Part shown: positions 1 to 9,890 of the stretch, piece after piece
Numbering within the stretch: the stretch's first letter is position 1
Layout: every line of letters begins with the position of its first letter
NCBI GenBank assembly: GCA_013360285.1
Contig: JABWCM010000011.1
Span: forward strand, 1 to 64,000
Length of the DNA: 64,000 bases
Origin: Myxococcales bacterium
GTDB taxonomy: Bacteria > Myxococcota_A > UBA9042 > JABWCM01
Direction of reading: 5' to 3'
The notes under the pieces: model-generated
Database searches by the model: none
What the model was told of the DNA's origin: nothing
What the model saw: the letters and a program-made list of their open reading frames with translations, nothing else
Program-made: the position numbers and the translations under genes

Positions 1-100
1 AAATTTGCTGCCGAAGTAAGTTAAGAGCTGCCGAAGTGATGAAATTTGCTGCCGAAGTAAGTTAAGAGCTGCCGAAGTGATGAAATTTGCTGCCGAAGTG
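1..100. repeat. Tandem repeat, 41-bp period (about 2.4 units), each unit with two GCTGCCGAAGT sub-units
   Basis: Unit aaatttgctgccgaagtaagttaagagctgccgaagtgatg at 1-41 and 42-82, partial from 83; GCTGCCGAAGT starts at 7, 27, 48, 68, 89 (20/21-bp alternation). Probably continues left of the window. Confidence 0.9.
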
Positions 101-134
101 GGTGTTTCCATTTCGCCTTCGATTCATCCCAACT

Positions 135-2624
135 CTATTGATAACTTAACTTCGCGCGTAGGTTTTTGAATCGGGTCAGTGCGGTTTTGAATCCTGATTC
201 TGTTTTGAATCCGTACCGTTTGTTGTCGTGCACCACGGTGTAGCGGTAACCCGCCATACCGCAATAAATCAGTTCGTATACGTTTTTGATGTGGTCATCG
301 TACACATAAATCCCGCCCGGGGCCGATATTTGGCGTTTTACCTGGACGATTCCCCGGGCCATCATGGTGTCGTTGACCAACCAATCTTCCCCTTCTTTGG
401 CTTTTGACCCTACATCCGGAAAATCTTGCCACAAGAAGTCGGGGATTTCCGTGGTGTCGGTCGGGTTGGGCACCGGGGCGTAGGCGATGGGTTTTCCCAC
501 CGCGTCTCGCTGCACAATGTAATCCAATGTTCCTTTTCCAAACCTCGCTTCTACGTGCACTTGCCACCGTTCGGTTCGTTTGGCGGGGTTCGAAGACACC
601 TTTTGCCGTTCGATTTTGGTTACCGTGCCGTTCCACACTTCGGATGTGGCGTGGGTGTCGGCGTTGATGTTCTGGGCTTGTCGAATCGCGATATCCAACA
701 GGGTCTGAAACATTTCCGGGTCGTCTTGGCGGGTTTCGCGGCTGGCCGTGCATTGGATAGGCCACACCAAGGGAATCGTTATGTTTTCTTGAGGAACTGC
801 TGCCGGGGTGTATTTGGTTCCGCTTTTTTCATAACGAAACAGTTCGGCCACAATGGCTTTGGCTTTGTAATCCAGGTACACCTTGTACAACGTTCGGTTG
901 GCCGCATCTTTGACGCTGGTGCCTAAATAACTTCTGCCGCTGGTGTTGCCGGCCCCCAAATCCAAGGTGATGGTTTCTTCTTTTTCGGTAAGATAACCGG
1001 TCGATTCATCAAAATCGTCCAGTTTGGATTTGGCCACCAACTTCATTTTGGAAATGTCGATGAGCGAATAATCCCCCTCCAGCGTTTTCAAAAATCGGGG
1101 ATTGGGTGAAAACTCCGGCGGTTCGGCTTTGACCGTATACCGCCAAAAGGCCTGGTCGACCGGGACAGCCTGGCCGCCGTCGCTCAACGATTGAATCTGA
1201 AATGCTTCTTCTCTTCGCGAAAGCGGCCAACGAAAACTTTTGCCGGGGCCAAGGCCTTGGAACTGGATGCGATCGGGTAGGCTGTCGTTTCTTGCTCCTC
1301 CAAACAGGTGGATTCCTCGTTCGATCAGGCCCGACCCGTCTTGTTTGCGGTACCGGGATCCCAACTCCAGCACACTTGCCGTCATTTCCAACAACAAATC
1401 ACGATTAAACACCGTGGTGGTGCCCGAGTCGGTGCGGTATTCGGTTACCTGCGGCATGTCATTGAACGTGACCCCCAACTGTTCGAGAATCGCTTTGATG
1501 TCGCAATGGCCCGCCCAGGATACCCAACTCACGCGATTTTGTTGCACATACCCATTGCCGTCCCAATCAAACCGTACACCGCGGCGCAGCCGATGGTCAT
1601 TGGGCGCCCGAACAAAAGTCAATCGGTCGGCGGTAACGGGAATCCGCCGTAATTGTTCTTGGGGAACCGTCACGGTTGTTCCATCCTGCAACCGCAGTTT
1701 GTCCTGGTCGCGATACACATAACTGCCGGCTTGGGGATGGCCGCATCCGGGGTCAATTCGTAACAATTCATATTGGGGGGCCAAACTGGAATATGATTCC
1801 GGTGTTTCCGACACCCGATTTCTTGTGTCCCGGTCCGTGAGCAGCCCACCTAGAGTCGATTCGATGTTGGTTTCATCGATACCGTCATAAGCATATTTGT
1901 GGCGCATCAGGTAATCCAGGTGGGTTTGCGCCTGTTCCCGTTGCCTTCGTACCGACTCTTTTTGGTCGGGCGTCAATAACGAAAACCCTTGGTGGTCATC
2001 AGCAGGCAACGATTGCAGAATCTGTTCCAAATAATGCACAAACGGCGCGTCGTGGCCATAACTGTGATAGGTACCGGTGTCGTCGTTATCGTACAAGACC
2101 ACTCCCGCGTACAATTCGTCGATTTTTTCCTCAAGCAACAACCTTGCGGGATCCCGTTCGCGTAGGCTGATGTGGTTGTCCCTTATCCATCCATTTAATG
2201 CCGCGCGTGCTTCGTCGGTCCATTGTTGCAGCCGTTGAGCGCGAATGCTGTTACGAAAATAATGGATGCTGCGGTTTGGGAGTTTTTCCGCCGGAATGTT
2301 GTCCGGGGAAATGTGCGGCATCGCAGCGTCAAATGCGGTTTGAATGGCGGATTGAAGTTCCGCAATCGACGTCGGCGGCTGCGGCGGAGCCACAAACAGC
2401 GGCGATTTGGGTGGCTTGGGGTCAATCGCCGGCGGCATGGTGAGCCGGAATCGGGGATGAGGTCGGTCATCTCCTCGCACCTGCTCAAACAGCGTTGCAA
2501 CGGCTCGCCCCCCGGGTTTAACCGGTTGATGGCGAACATCTTTGATCCGTTTCCCGCGCCATGCGGAAGACTCGGTATAGTTTAGAAATTTTTTGTAAGC
2601 ATCGTTTTGGATAACGGTTTTCAT
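135..2624 (-). CDS. Large uncharacterised protein, possibly transglutaminase/Cys-hydrolase-like
   Basis: 829-aa ORF; local motif WVSWAGHCDIKAILEQLG resembles the Cys motif of transglutaminase-elicitor-like proteins; assignment weak, ORF itself solid. Confidence 0.65.
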   Translation of the reverse strand: MKTVIQNDAYKKFLNYTESSAWRGKRIKDVRHQPVKPGGRAVATLFEQVRGDDRPHPRFRLTMPPAIDPKPPKSPLFVAPPQPPTSIAELQSAIQTAFDAAMPHISPDNIPAEKLPNRSIHYFRNSIRAQRLQQWTDEARAALNGWIRDNHISLRERDPARLLLEEKIDELYAGVVLYDNDDTGTYHSYGHDAPFVHYLEQILQSLPADDHQGFSLLTPDQKESVRRQREQAQTHLDYLMRHKYAYDGIDETNIESTLGGLLTDRDTRNRVSETPESYSSLAPQYELLRIDPGCGHPQAGSYVYRDQDKLRLQDGTTVTVPQEQLRRIPVTADRLTFVRAPNDHRLRRGVRFDWDGNGYVQQNRVSWVSWAGHCDIKAILEQLGVTFNDMPQVTEYRTDSGTTTVFNRDLLLEMTASVLELGSRYRKQDGSGLIERGIHLFGGARNDSLPDRIQFQGLGPGKSFRWPLSRREEAFQIQSLSDGGQAVPVDQAFWRYTVKAEPPEFSPNPRFLKTLEGDYSLIDISKMKLVAKSKLDDFDESTGYLTEKEETITLDLGAGNTSGRSYLGTSVKDAANRTLYKVYLDYKAKAIVAELFRYEKSGTKYTPAAVPQENITIPLVWPIQCTASRETRQDDPEMFQTLLDIAIRQAQNINADTHATSEVWNGTVTKIERQKVSSNPAKRTERWQVHVEARFGKGTLDYIVQRDAVGKPIAYAPVPNPTDTTEIPDFLWQDFPDVGSKAKEGEDWLVNDTMMARGIVQVKRQISAPGGIYVYDDHIKNVYELIYCGMAGYRYTVVHDNKRYGFKTESGFKTALTRFKNLRAKLSYQ

Positions 2625-3961
2625 AGGTTCAAACCTCGGCTTTTGGGCCTGGCGGTTGGTGAATTCAGCACGGCGTTGAGTATGGTTGCGATTTTGTTTG
2701 CCTGCTGATGAGCGCTGTATTGGTCGGCAACGGCGTGATCCAACGGGTAGGGGTGGGTACGGACTCGGGGATCGCCGTAAAGTCGCACCAACGTTCGGGT
2801 GATTGCTGCGGGGTCATGTGGCGAAACGGACCATCCGGCAGACGTGTGACGTAAGATCTCGTTGGCTTCCCGGTTTGAAGAAATGGCCAGAATCGGGCGT
2901 TGTGCGGCCAGATAATCAAACAACTTTCCCGGAATCTGAAGTTGGCATTCGTCTTCTATTACCAAGGTCAGCACATGGGCGTTTTGTAATACGCCAAGGC
3001 TTTGGCGAAACGGGACCGCCGGCGTGATGTCGGCAAACGCCGTCAGACCGGCAGCAACAATGGCTTCGGCAACGTTGGTTTCCGATTCCCCAACGATCCG
3101 TAGGCGCGCCTGGTTTGGTGTTAACTTCAGTTCTTGGACAAAGGCGGCAAACCCGGAAAGCAACGAAGTTGGACCGACAAATTGCCGAAACCGGCCGAAA
3201 TACAGCACGGTAAACACGTCGGCCAGTTGTGCCGGTGTGGGTTCAAACAACGACGGGTCAAAGGCGTTGTGTACGGCATAAAACCGGTCGGCGCCGATAC
3301 GGCCACGAAATGCGTTTACGTAAGCGTCGCGACAGCTTTGGGTGTTTAAGATAACGGCACTTGCGGTTTCAAAAATCGTTTCTTCGACTTGGCGTAACAA
3401 CTGCTGAGAACCGCGGGGGCGCAGCGCCATTTTGGCTTGGTGCATCGACCACGGGTCACGTAGATCGGCTACCAGCGGGAGTCCGGTTCGGCGGTGGAGG
3501 TACCAGCCGGCCACGAGTCCCGACCAGGGATCGGCGCTGACGTGAATCGCTTTGGCTCCATACCGGTCGATCATCGACAAACCGGCGCGGACAGCGGCGG
3601 GCACATCCCAAAGATAACGATCAAATGGTGTAAGATAACGCCAGGAAGGCGGAAAGTGGAGGCGCGATTTGGGGTTGGTGGATGTTTTTACGGCACCGGG
3701 CGAACGCTGGGTTCGGTTGAGCGCCGGCCTGACGATTCCGGAAAAGTTGTACTGAACCACGGCATCCCGTGGAATGGCGTGAGCAAGATCCGGATCCGCT
3801 GGCTCCAGCGCCGGATTTCCCGCCAGGACCAGCGGCAAATAACCGTGTTGTGGAAGGTGGCGCACCAGGTGTAATGCGCGTTTGGCGCCGCTGATACCCA
3901 TTGGCGGAAAATACGGAGAGATCAACAAAAACGGAGTAGGGCGCGGTAATTGATTTGCCAT
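2621..3961 (-). CDS. Glycosyltransferase family 4-like protein
   Basis: MANQLPRPTPFLLISPYFPPMGISGAKRALHLVRHLPQHGY...; C-terminal GT-B segment (VLYFGRF..., IPGKLFDYLAAQRPILAI). Start chosen at internal ATG (3961); the ORF extends to 4027. Confidence 0.85.
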   Translation of the reverse strand: MANQLPRPTPFLLISPYFPPMGISGAKRALHLVRHLPQHGYLPLVLAGNPALEPADPDLAHAIPRDAVVQYNFSGIVRPALNRTQRSPGAVKTSTNPKSRLHFPPSWRYLTPFDRYLWDVPAAVRAGLSMIDRYGAKAIHVSADPWSGLVAGWYLHRRTGLPLVADLRDPWSMHQAKMALRPRGSQQLLRQVEETIFETASAVILNTQSCRDAYVNAFRGRIGADRFYAVHNAFDPSLFEPTPAQLADVFTVLYFGRFRQFVGPTSLLSGFAAFVQELKLTPNQARLRIVGESETNVAEAIVAAGLTAFADITPAVPFRQSLGVLQNAHVLTLVIEDECQLQIPGKLFDYLAAQRPILAISSNREANEILRHTSAGWSVSPHDPAAITRTLVRLYGDPRVRTHPYPLDHAVADQYSAHQQANKIATILNAVLNSPTARPKSRGLNL

Positions 3962-4223
3962 GAATTCAGACTTGGGCCACCCTCGATCACGTCTCCAACA
4001 ACCCCGGACACGACGCCGTTTTCGCAAACGAAAGAATCCGTGTCAAGGGGCCGAATGTTTGTCCGCCGCGTCTCCGGTTTCGTCTGTTGAGAATTGACCC
4101 GCGCGGATCTGGGGCCTATGATGCCCGCCGTAGATTGCCGGCCATCCTCGATGGTGGCGGCATGATGAAAACGCACGGTAAACTGCTGAACCGCTCGTTT
4201 GGGCGGTTTTATTAGACTCCGAG

Positions 4224-5438
4224 GTGATCCGAATGAAACGCGGGTGGTTGTGGATTGTTGTGTGTGTGCTGTTCGTGGCGGCAGGTTGTGGACGAAATAC
4301 CCGCGGCAGCGGCGGCAGCATTCTTCCGCCGGGCGGTAATGGAAACAACGGCGGGTCGGATGCCGACAACACGTCGGACAGTTCCAACAACACTGCCGAC
4401 GGGGTCTCCGGTGGGGATGAAGACGGTAGTTCACCCGGCGCGGATGGGGAAGTGGGGGATGAAGACACAACAGCGCTCGACCCCGATAGCGGCGGCGGCG
4501 GTGAAGACATTCAAACTTCGGACAGCTCCGAAGAACAAGACACGTCCGGGCCGGATTGTGTTGAAGACAACGACTGCGGCTCCGGCTTTGTGTGCAAAAA
4601 CGGCAAATGTTTGCCGGACCAACCCGGGTGTGAAGACGCCTGCACGCCGGCGACCACGAAATGTACGCCGGATACAAGTGCTTATGTTACCTGTGTGCCG
4701 TTGCAGGACGGGTGTTTTGGTTGGGGAACCGACAAAATTGCGTGTCCGGCAAACACCAGTTGTATCAACGGTGAATGTAAAGAAACGGCGGTTGTGTGCC
4801 CACCGACGGCGTGTCTTTCTCAAGGCGCCAAACAATGCAGCGGCAATGCCGTTCAGACCTGCCAATCCAGTGCCGCCAATCCGGGATGTAACGAATGGAA
4901 AACCACCGAAAATTGTGGGGCTACAGCGACTTGTAGTGCGGGAGCGTGTATCCCGAACGCGGGCGATGGGAGTTGTGCCGAGGTGTTTGAGTGCCTTGAA
5001 ACCAACCAATGCGAATCGTTGGACGACGCCTGTTCGACCGGTTGCGCCGAAGAATCGGGAACCAAAGGGGAGGCGGAATTCAATGCTTATGTGAGTTGTA
5101 TCAACACCCAATGCGGGGCCGTTGAGACCCAAGCTGAATTTAACTATTGTATGTTGTCAAAATGTAAAACCGCGGGATCAAAATGTTTTCCTGACCTGGG
5201 AGCCGGAACAGACGATTGTATGGCGTTTTACGAATGCACCGGTGGATGTGCCGACGGTGACGACGCGTGTATTACCGCGTGCGCGGAACAGTTGTCGTGG
5301 AACGGGTTGGCGGATTTGTGGAATTTTCAGTCCTGCGCCGAAAACTTCTGCGAAGGGTTGACCGGCAACGATTTCGCCAATTGCGCCCTGCAATATTGTT
5401 ATGCTCAAACCGAAAAATGTTTTCAACTGGCGCCATAA
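4224..5438 (+). CDS. Cys-rich secreted lipoprotein
   Basis: Lipobox-type N terminus MKRGWLWIVVCVLFVAAGCGRN, low-complexity Ser/Asp/Gly linker, many Cys pairs (CVEDNDCGSGFVCKNGKCLPDQPGC). Confidence 0.8.
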   Translation: MIRMKRGWLWIVVCVLFVAAGCGRNTRGSGGSILPPGGNGNNGGSDADNTSDSSNNTADGVSGGDEDGSSPGADGEVGDEDTTALDPDSGGGGEDIQTSDSSEEQDTSGPDCVEDNDCGSGFVCKNGKCLPDQPGCEDACTPATTKCTPDTSAYVTCVPLQDGCFGWGTDKIACPANTSCINGECKETAVVCPPTACLSQGAKQCSGNAVQTCQSSAANPGCNEWKTTENCGATATCSAGACIPNAGDGSCAEVFECLETNQCESLDDACSTGCAEESGTKGEAEFNAYVSCINTQCGAVETQAEFNYCMLSKCKTAGSKCFPDLGAGTDDCMAFYECTGGCADGDDACITACAEQLSWNGLADLWNFQSCAENFCEGLTGNDFANCALQYCYAQTEKCFQLAP

Positions 5439-5444
5439 ACTATG

Positions 5445-5604
5445 AGGTTGTGAAAAAATAGCTGCGCGCCCTGGTGCCGGCGACTTTTGGCCGACTTGGC
5501 TCCGAAAAAACCTGCGCCATATTCCCGATATGACTCGGGTTTTTCGAGTCCAATTCGGCGCAAAATTCGCAGCCCCAAAACGCGCCCATATTTCTTCACA
5601 ACAT
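5445..5604 (+). mobile_element. MITE-like inverted-repeat element, copy A (160 bp)
   Basis: Ends aggttgtgaaaaaata / tatttcttcacaacat; apical hairpin CATAT-TCCCG-ATATG at 5518-5532; flanked by perfect 5-bp direct repeat CTATG (5440-5444 and 5605-5609). Confidence 0.8.
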
Positions 5605-5626
5605 CTATGCGAGGTAAAAAAACGCC

Positions 5627-6973
5627 GTGGCAGACAAAAATAAGGTTGATGACGACGGTGATTTGGACGCGCACAAACCGGCAACCAAGGGGAAACGGTT
5701 TCTGAAACTTGCGTCGATGACCGCTTCGGTGGCCGGTCAATATGCGGTTTCCCGATTGCAGACCGCGTTTCGTGGCGACGAAACACAAAAAGAGGTCCGG
5801 GCGGATTCCCACCGGCGGATCGGTGAACGAATCGCTTCGACGTTGGGGGAACTGAAAGGTGCGGCGATGAAACTCGGACAGATGGCGTCGCTTGGCGGCG
5901 ACATTCTGCCTGCGGAAATCGCTGTTGCGCTGAAAAAACTGCAAAAAGAAGCGCCCCCAATGCCGTTTCCGGTGATCGCCCAGCAGATTGAAACCGAGTT
6001 TGGCGCGCCCCCCCAGCGGTTATTTACGCGGTTTGACGCGACCCCGTTTGCATCGGCGTCGATTGGCCAGGTCCATCGGGCACAAACCGACGATGGGCGG
6101 GAAGTGGTGGTCAAAGTGCAATATCCGGGGGTCGATTCGTCGGTAGACTCGGATTTGTCCCATCTGAAGTTTGCGCTGCGGGCGAGTGGTTTGTTACGAT
6201 TCAACAAACAGGTCATGGATCGGTTATTTGAAGAAGTCCGACTTCGGCTTCACGAAGAGCTGGATTATTGTAACGAAGCGGAGAATGTCCGTCTGTTTCG
6301 GGAACACCATCGGCACCAGCCGTTTGTGGTGGTTCCCGATGTTGTGGGGGAACGCAGTTCCAAACGGGTATTGACGTTGACCTATGAGGAGGGGGAAAAC
6401 ATCAATCACCTGGACCAAGGGCGATTTACGCAGGCGGTTCGGGACCTTATTGGTGAAAATCTGTTCCGATTAACCTTGAGTCAACTGTTTGATCTCAAGG
6501 CACTTCAGTCCGATCCCAACCCGGCGAATTTTGCGTTTCGGCAAGACGGCACCATTGTGTTGTATGACTTTGGGTGCGTAAAACGGATTGAACCGACGAT
6601 TCTGGATGCGTGGCGGGATACGATTCGTGGGGGATTGGATGAAGACTACGAGGCGGTGGAACGGGGGCTGATTGCGCTTGGGGCAAGGAATGTGGCCGGG
6701 CCGGCCGTCGAGGCGGATTATTACGCGGTATGGCGAGAAATCCTGTTGCGGCCTTTTCTGGGGGACGACCCGTTTGATTATGGGGCGTCCAAAATCCACG
6801 AAGAAGTTGCGCGGCAGGTGCCGGGGATCTTAAGACGGCTGAGTTCTTTTCAACCACCGGTCGAAGTTGTGTTTATCGATCGGGTGTTGGCGGGTCATTA
6901 TTGGAACCTCCGCACCATTCGGTCGCGGGGGCGGTTTATGGATCTGGTACGTCCTTATTTGTATTCGGGTTAA
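5627..6973 (+). CDS. ABC1/UbiB (AarF) family kinase-like protein
   Basis: KGAAMKLGQMASLGGDILPAE, ASASIGQVHRA, QSDPNPANFAF, VLYDFGCVKR: ADCK/UbiB motifs. Confidence 0.9.
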   Translation: MADKNKVDDDGDLDAHKPATKGKRFLKLASMTASVAGQYAVSRLQTAFRGDETQKEVRADSHRRIGERIASTLGELKGAAMKLGQMASLGGDILPAEIAVALKKLQKEAPPMPFPVIAQQIETEFGAPPQRLFTRFDATPFASASIGQVHRAQTDDGREVVVKVQYPGVDSSVDSDLSHLKFALRASGLLRFNKQVMDRLFEEVRLRLHEELDYCNEAENVRLFREHHRHQPFVVVPDVVGERSSKRVLTLTYEEGENINHLDQGRFTQAVRDLIGENLFRLTLSQLFDLKALQSDPNPANFAFRQDGTIVLYDFGCVKRIEPTILDAWRDTIRGGLDEDYEAVERGLIALGARNVAGPAVEADYYAVWREILLRPFLGDDPFDYGASKIHEEVARQVPGILRRLSSFQPPVEVVFIDRVLAGHYWNLRTIRSRGRFMDLVRPYLYSG

Positions 6974-6976
6974 AAC

Positions 6977-8992
6977 ATGTGGGCCGTAAATCGACGGAAT
7001 CGGATTGGATGGGGTGGGTACCGATTGGCGCCAATGGTGTGTGTGGTCATCTTGGGGGCGATCGGGGGGTGTTCCGAGTCGGGATCGGTAGACAATGGGG
7101 ACACCGACGTCCAAAACGAAGACACCATGACGGTTGCGGACGTGGGTTCGGCGCCTAACGATCGGTGTTTTCACTACAATCCCAACAAAAATGTCTACTT
7201 TGGGGACTTGCATGTCCACACCTCGTTGTCATTGGATGCGAATCTGCAGGGAACTCGGCTGCGCCCGTTCGAAGCATATACGTTCGCTCGTGGGGAAACC
7301 GTGGGGATGCCCCCTTACGATTCGATGGGGCGACCGTTACGAACGTTGACGATCGACAGGCCGCTCGATTTTGCTGCGGTGACCGACCATGCGGAGTTTT
7401 TGGGTGCGGTAACGGTGTGTACCACGCCGGGGGTACCCGGGTACGACCATCCCCAATGTGTTCAATATCGAGAACAACCCGATTTGGCGTTTATTTTACT
7501 GAACACACATCTTGCGGCTCCCCAGGGGCAGGAGGTGGCGCCGGCATTGTGTGGGGAGGGGGGAAAAAATTGCCAAGAACCACTGATGGCGGCCTGGAGT
7601 GAAATACAGGACGCAGCGGAAGCGGCCCTCGACCCGAGCCGGGCGTGTACGTTTTCGACACTGGTGGGGTACGAGTGGTCGGGAAATCCCGGCACGGCCA
7701 ATTTGCATCGAAACGTGTTGTTTCGGACCGCCACCGTTCCTGCCGAGCCGGTTGGCTATTTTTCGGAAGCGTATCCCGAAGGATTGTGGGCGGCATTGCG
7801 GGAGAAATGTATTGACCAGTTGCCGGGTTGTGATGTCATCACGATTCCCCATAATTCCAACCTGAGTAATGGCCGGATGTTTGAAGGGACAGACAAAACG
7901 GGCGCGCCGATCGATGCGGCTTACGCGGCCGAGCAAGCGGCGATGGAGCCCCTTGTGGAGATCATGCAACACAAAGGCGACAGCGAATGTATGCCGGGCA
8001 GTCCTTTGGGGGACGATGAATGTGATTTTGAAAAAATGCCTTACGATACGTTGGCTATTGCTTTTGCCGACGGAAACAGTCCCCCTGAACCCAAAGATTT
8101 TGTGCGGGATGCGTTGGTTTCTGGGCTGACATATTGGGAGCAATGGGGAATCAATCCCTATGCGTTTGGGATCATTGCCAGCACCGATACACACCTTGGA
8201 ACAGCCGGCGCGGTGGATGAAAGAACCTACCCGGGGCATGGGGGAGCCGGCGCCGCTCATACGACGGAGCTTCCCCGTGGGTTGGTGGATACACCGGCGT
8301 TTAATCCGGGGGGATTGGTCGGGGTGTGGGCCGAAGAAAACCGGCGGGAATCGATTTTTGATGCACTCAAACGAAAAGAGACGTTTGGCACCAGTGGTCC
8401 ACGAATCGTAGTGCGCTTTTTTGGCGGATTCGATTACCCCTCGTCGGCATGCGAGTGGGACGATTTTGCGGCCCAGTCGTACACCATGGGGGTCCCCATG
8501 GGGGGAAATTTGGAGGTACCGAAAGGGGGAGGCGCCCCGCGGTTTGGAGTGTGGGCGACACAAGATCCGGGGACCGAGGCGGAAAAAGGGGTTCCGATCC
8601 ATCAAGTGCAGATCATCAAATGTACGGCGGCCAAGGGAAAGAGTGGTTGCACTGTGTTTTCTTTGTACAAATCGACTACGGAGCCGTCGTTGTCCACCGC
8701 CGACTGTGTGCCGGACCGGGAGTCGGGTGAAACGTCGGTATGCCAAACGTGGGAAGATCCCGATTTTGACCCGGAAGGGGCGGCGTTGTATTACGTTCGG
8801 GTGTTACAAAACCCTACTTGTCGGTGGACGACCCTTTTTTGCCAAACAAACGGAGTGGATTGCGCGAAACCGGCCACCATCGCCCCGGGGTATGAGGGGT
8901 GTTGTGATGACCGGTTTGCAAAAGTGGTCTCCGAGAGAGCTTGGACATCGCCGATTTGGGTTTTGCCGAAAAAAAACCAAGTAGGTGGGTAA
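6977..8992 (+). CDS. DUF3604 (PHP-like) domain lipoprotein
   Basis: VYFGDLHVHTSLSLDANLQGTRLRPFEAYTFARGE; DFAAVTDHAEFLG; IIASTDTHLG; lipobox-like N terminus (VILGAIGGCSES). Confidence 0.9.
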   Translation: MWAVNRRNRIGWGGYRLAPMVCVVILGAIGGCSESGSVDNGDTDVQNEDTMTVADVGSAPNDRCFHYNPNKNVYFGDLHVHTSLSLDANLQGTRLRPFEAYTFARGETVGMPPYDSMGRPLRTLTIDRPLDFAAVTDHAEFLGAVTVCTTPGVPGYDHPQCVQYREQPDLAFILLNTHLAAPQGQEVAPALCGEGGKNCQEPLMAAWSEIQDAAEAALDPSRACTFSTLVGYEWSGNPGTANLHRNVLFRTATVPAEPVGYFSEAYPEGLWAALREKCIDQLPGCDVITIPHNSNLSNGRMFEGTDKTGAPIDAAYAAEQAAMEPLVEIMQHKGDSECMPGSPLGDDECDFEKMPYDTLAIAFADGNSPPEPKDFVRDALVSGLTYWEQWGINPYAFGIIASTDTHLGTAGAVDERTYPGHGGAGAAHTTELPRGLVDTPAFNPGGLVGVWAEENRRESIFDALKRKETFGTSGPRIVVRFFGGFDYPSSACEWDDFAAQSYTMGVPMGGNLEVPKGGGAPRFGVWATQDPGTEAEKGVPIHQVQIIKCTAAKGKSGCTVFSLYKSTTEPSLSTADCVPDRESGETSVCQTWEDPDFDPEGAALYYVRVLQNPTCRWTTLFCQTNGVDCAKPATIAPGYEGCCDDRFAKVVSERAWTSPIWVLPKKNQVGG

Positions 8993-9890
8993 CCCTGTGG
9001 TCGATCATCCCCGCCGGCGTCCTGATTGGTTAAGCGTCATACAAATCGCCGGGGTGTATTTGATTTTGGGAACGACTGGTGCATTCGTGGTGGAATTCGC
9101 CCCACACGATGTGGCCACAACACCGGCTGTGCGTGAGTTTGCCGTGCCTGCGGACAGCGACGCGGCAGAATGGGTGCGATATCGGGATGAGGCAGTGGCC
9201 CTGGTGTTGGCCGAAGAGTTGGCGTGGTTTCATATCGATCCTCTGGTGTGGGAGCGGCTCGTACAAAACCAGCGATTCGTTCAGAACGAAGGGGAGTTGA
9301 ACGTGGGCGATCAGGAGTTGTTTATGCGGGCCTTGGCTATGGGCATGCACCAAGATGATCCGGTAGTCCGAAGGCGGATGCTTTCCCGGCTAATTCAACT
9401 GCTGGAGGCGGAGGTCCCTGACCCCACCGAATCGGAAATTGTTGTTTATGTTCATTCGAATCGGGGGCGTTTCGTAACGGCAGAACAACGCCGATTTGAG
9501 ACGTTGTTTCAAAAAGTCCCGCGGGATCAGGATGGGATTGACAAACGTTCCCCACGACCGTGGTTCGATTCCCCGCCGCCCTTGGCCCATTTTGGTTCCC
9601 AGTCGGAATTACAGCGGGCGTGGGGGAAAGATCTGGCTACGGCGATTTTCGCCTGTTCCCGTGGGCAATGGTGTGGACCTGTGTTGTCTGCTTATGGTGT
9701 TCATTGGGTGAAAGTAACCGACATCATTGCTGAATCGGAGCCGTCGGTCGATCAAAGTCGGGAGTGGATCGCCGAAAAAATAAAAGCCGAACGGAGGGAA
9801 CGTTGGGTTCGGCAGCGCCTGGATCAACTCGCCAGTCGGTTGGGGTTGGTGCCGGTTCGGGTTGGGGTAGGGGAAGACGATGCGAAGTGA
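8985..9890 (+). CDS. Membrane-anchored PpiC-type peptidyl-prolyl isomerase-like protein
   Basis: SurA/PpiC-like region (HSNRGRFVTAEQRRFETLFQKV...GQWCGPVLSAYGVHWVKVTD); overlaps both neighbours by a few bp. Confidence 0.75.
   Translation: MGNPVVDHPRRRPDWLSVIQIAGVYLILGTTGAFVVEFAPHDVATTPAVREFAVPADSDAAEWVRYRDEAVALVLAEELAWFHIDPLVWERLVQNQRFVQNEGELNVGDQELFMRALAMGMHQDDPVVRRRMLSRLIQLLEAEVPDPTESEIVVYVHSNRGRFVTAEQRRFETLFQKVPRDQDGIDKRSPRPWFDSPPPLAHFGSQSELQRAWGKDLATAIFACSRGQWCGPVLSAYGVHWVKVTDIIAESEPSVDQSREWIAEKIKAERRERWVRQRLDQLASRLGLVPVRVGVGEDDAK

Noticed and set aside
1-100. CRISPR array
   Set aside because: Units are contiguous 41-bp repeats with no unique spacers and no cas genes nearby.
5487-5705. 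Small ORFs over MITE copies (e.g. 5487-5705 +, 14501-14743 -, 53416-53616 -) sharing PAPYSRYDSGFSSPIRRK-like or LRHIPDMTRVF-like peptides
   Set aside because: Similarity comes from the nucleotide repeat translated in different frames; frames and ends are not conserved between copies.
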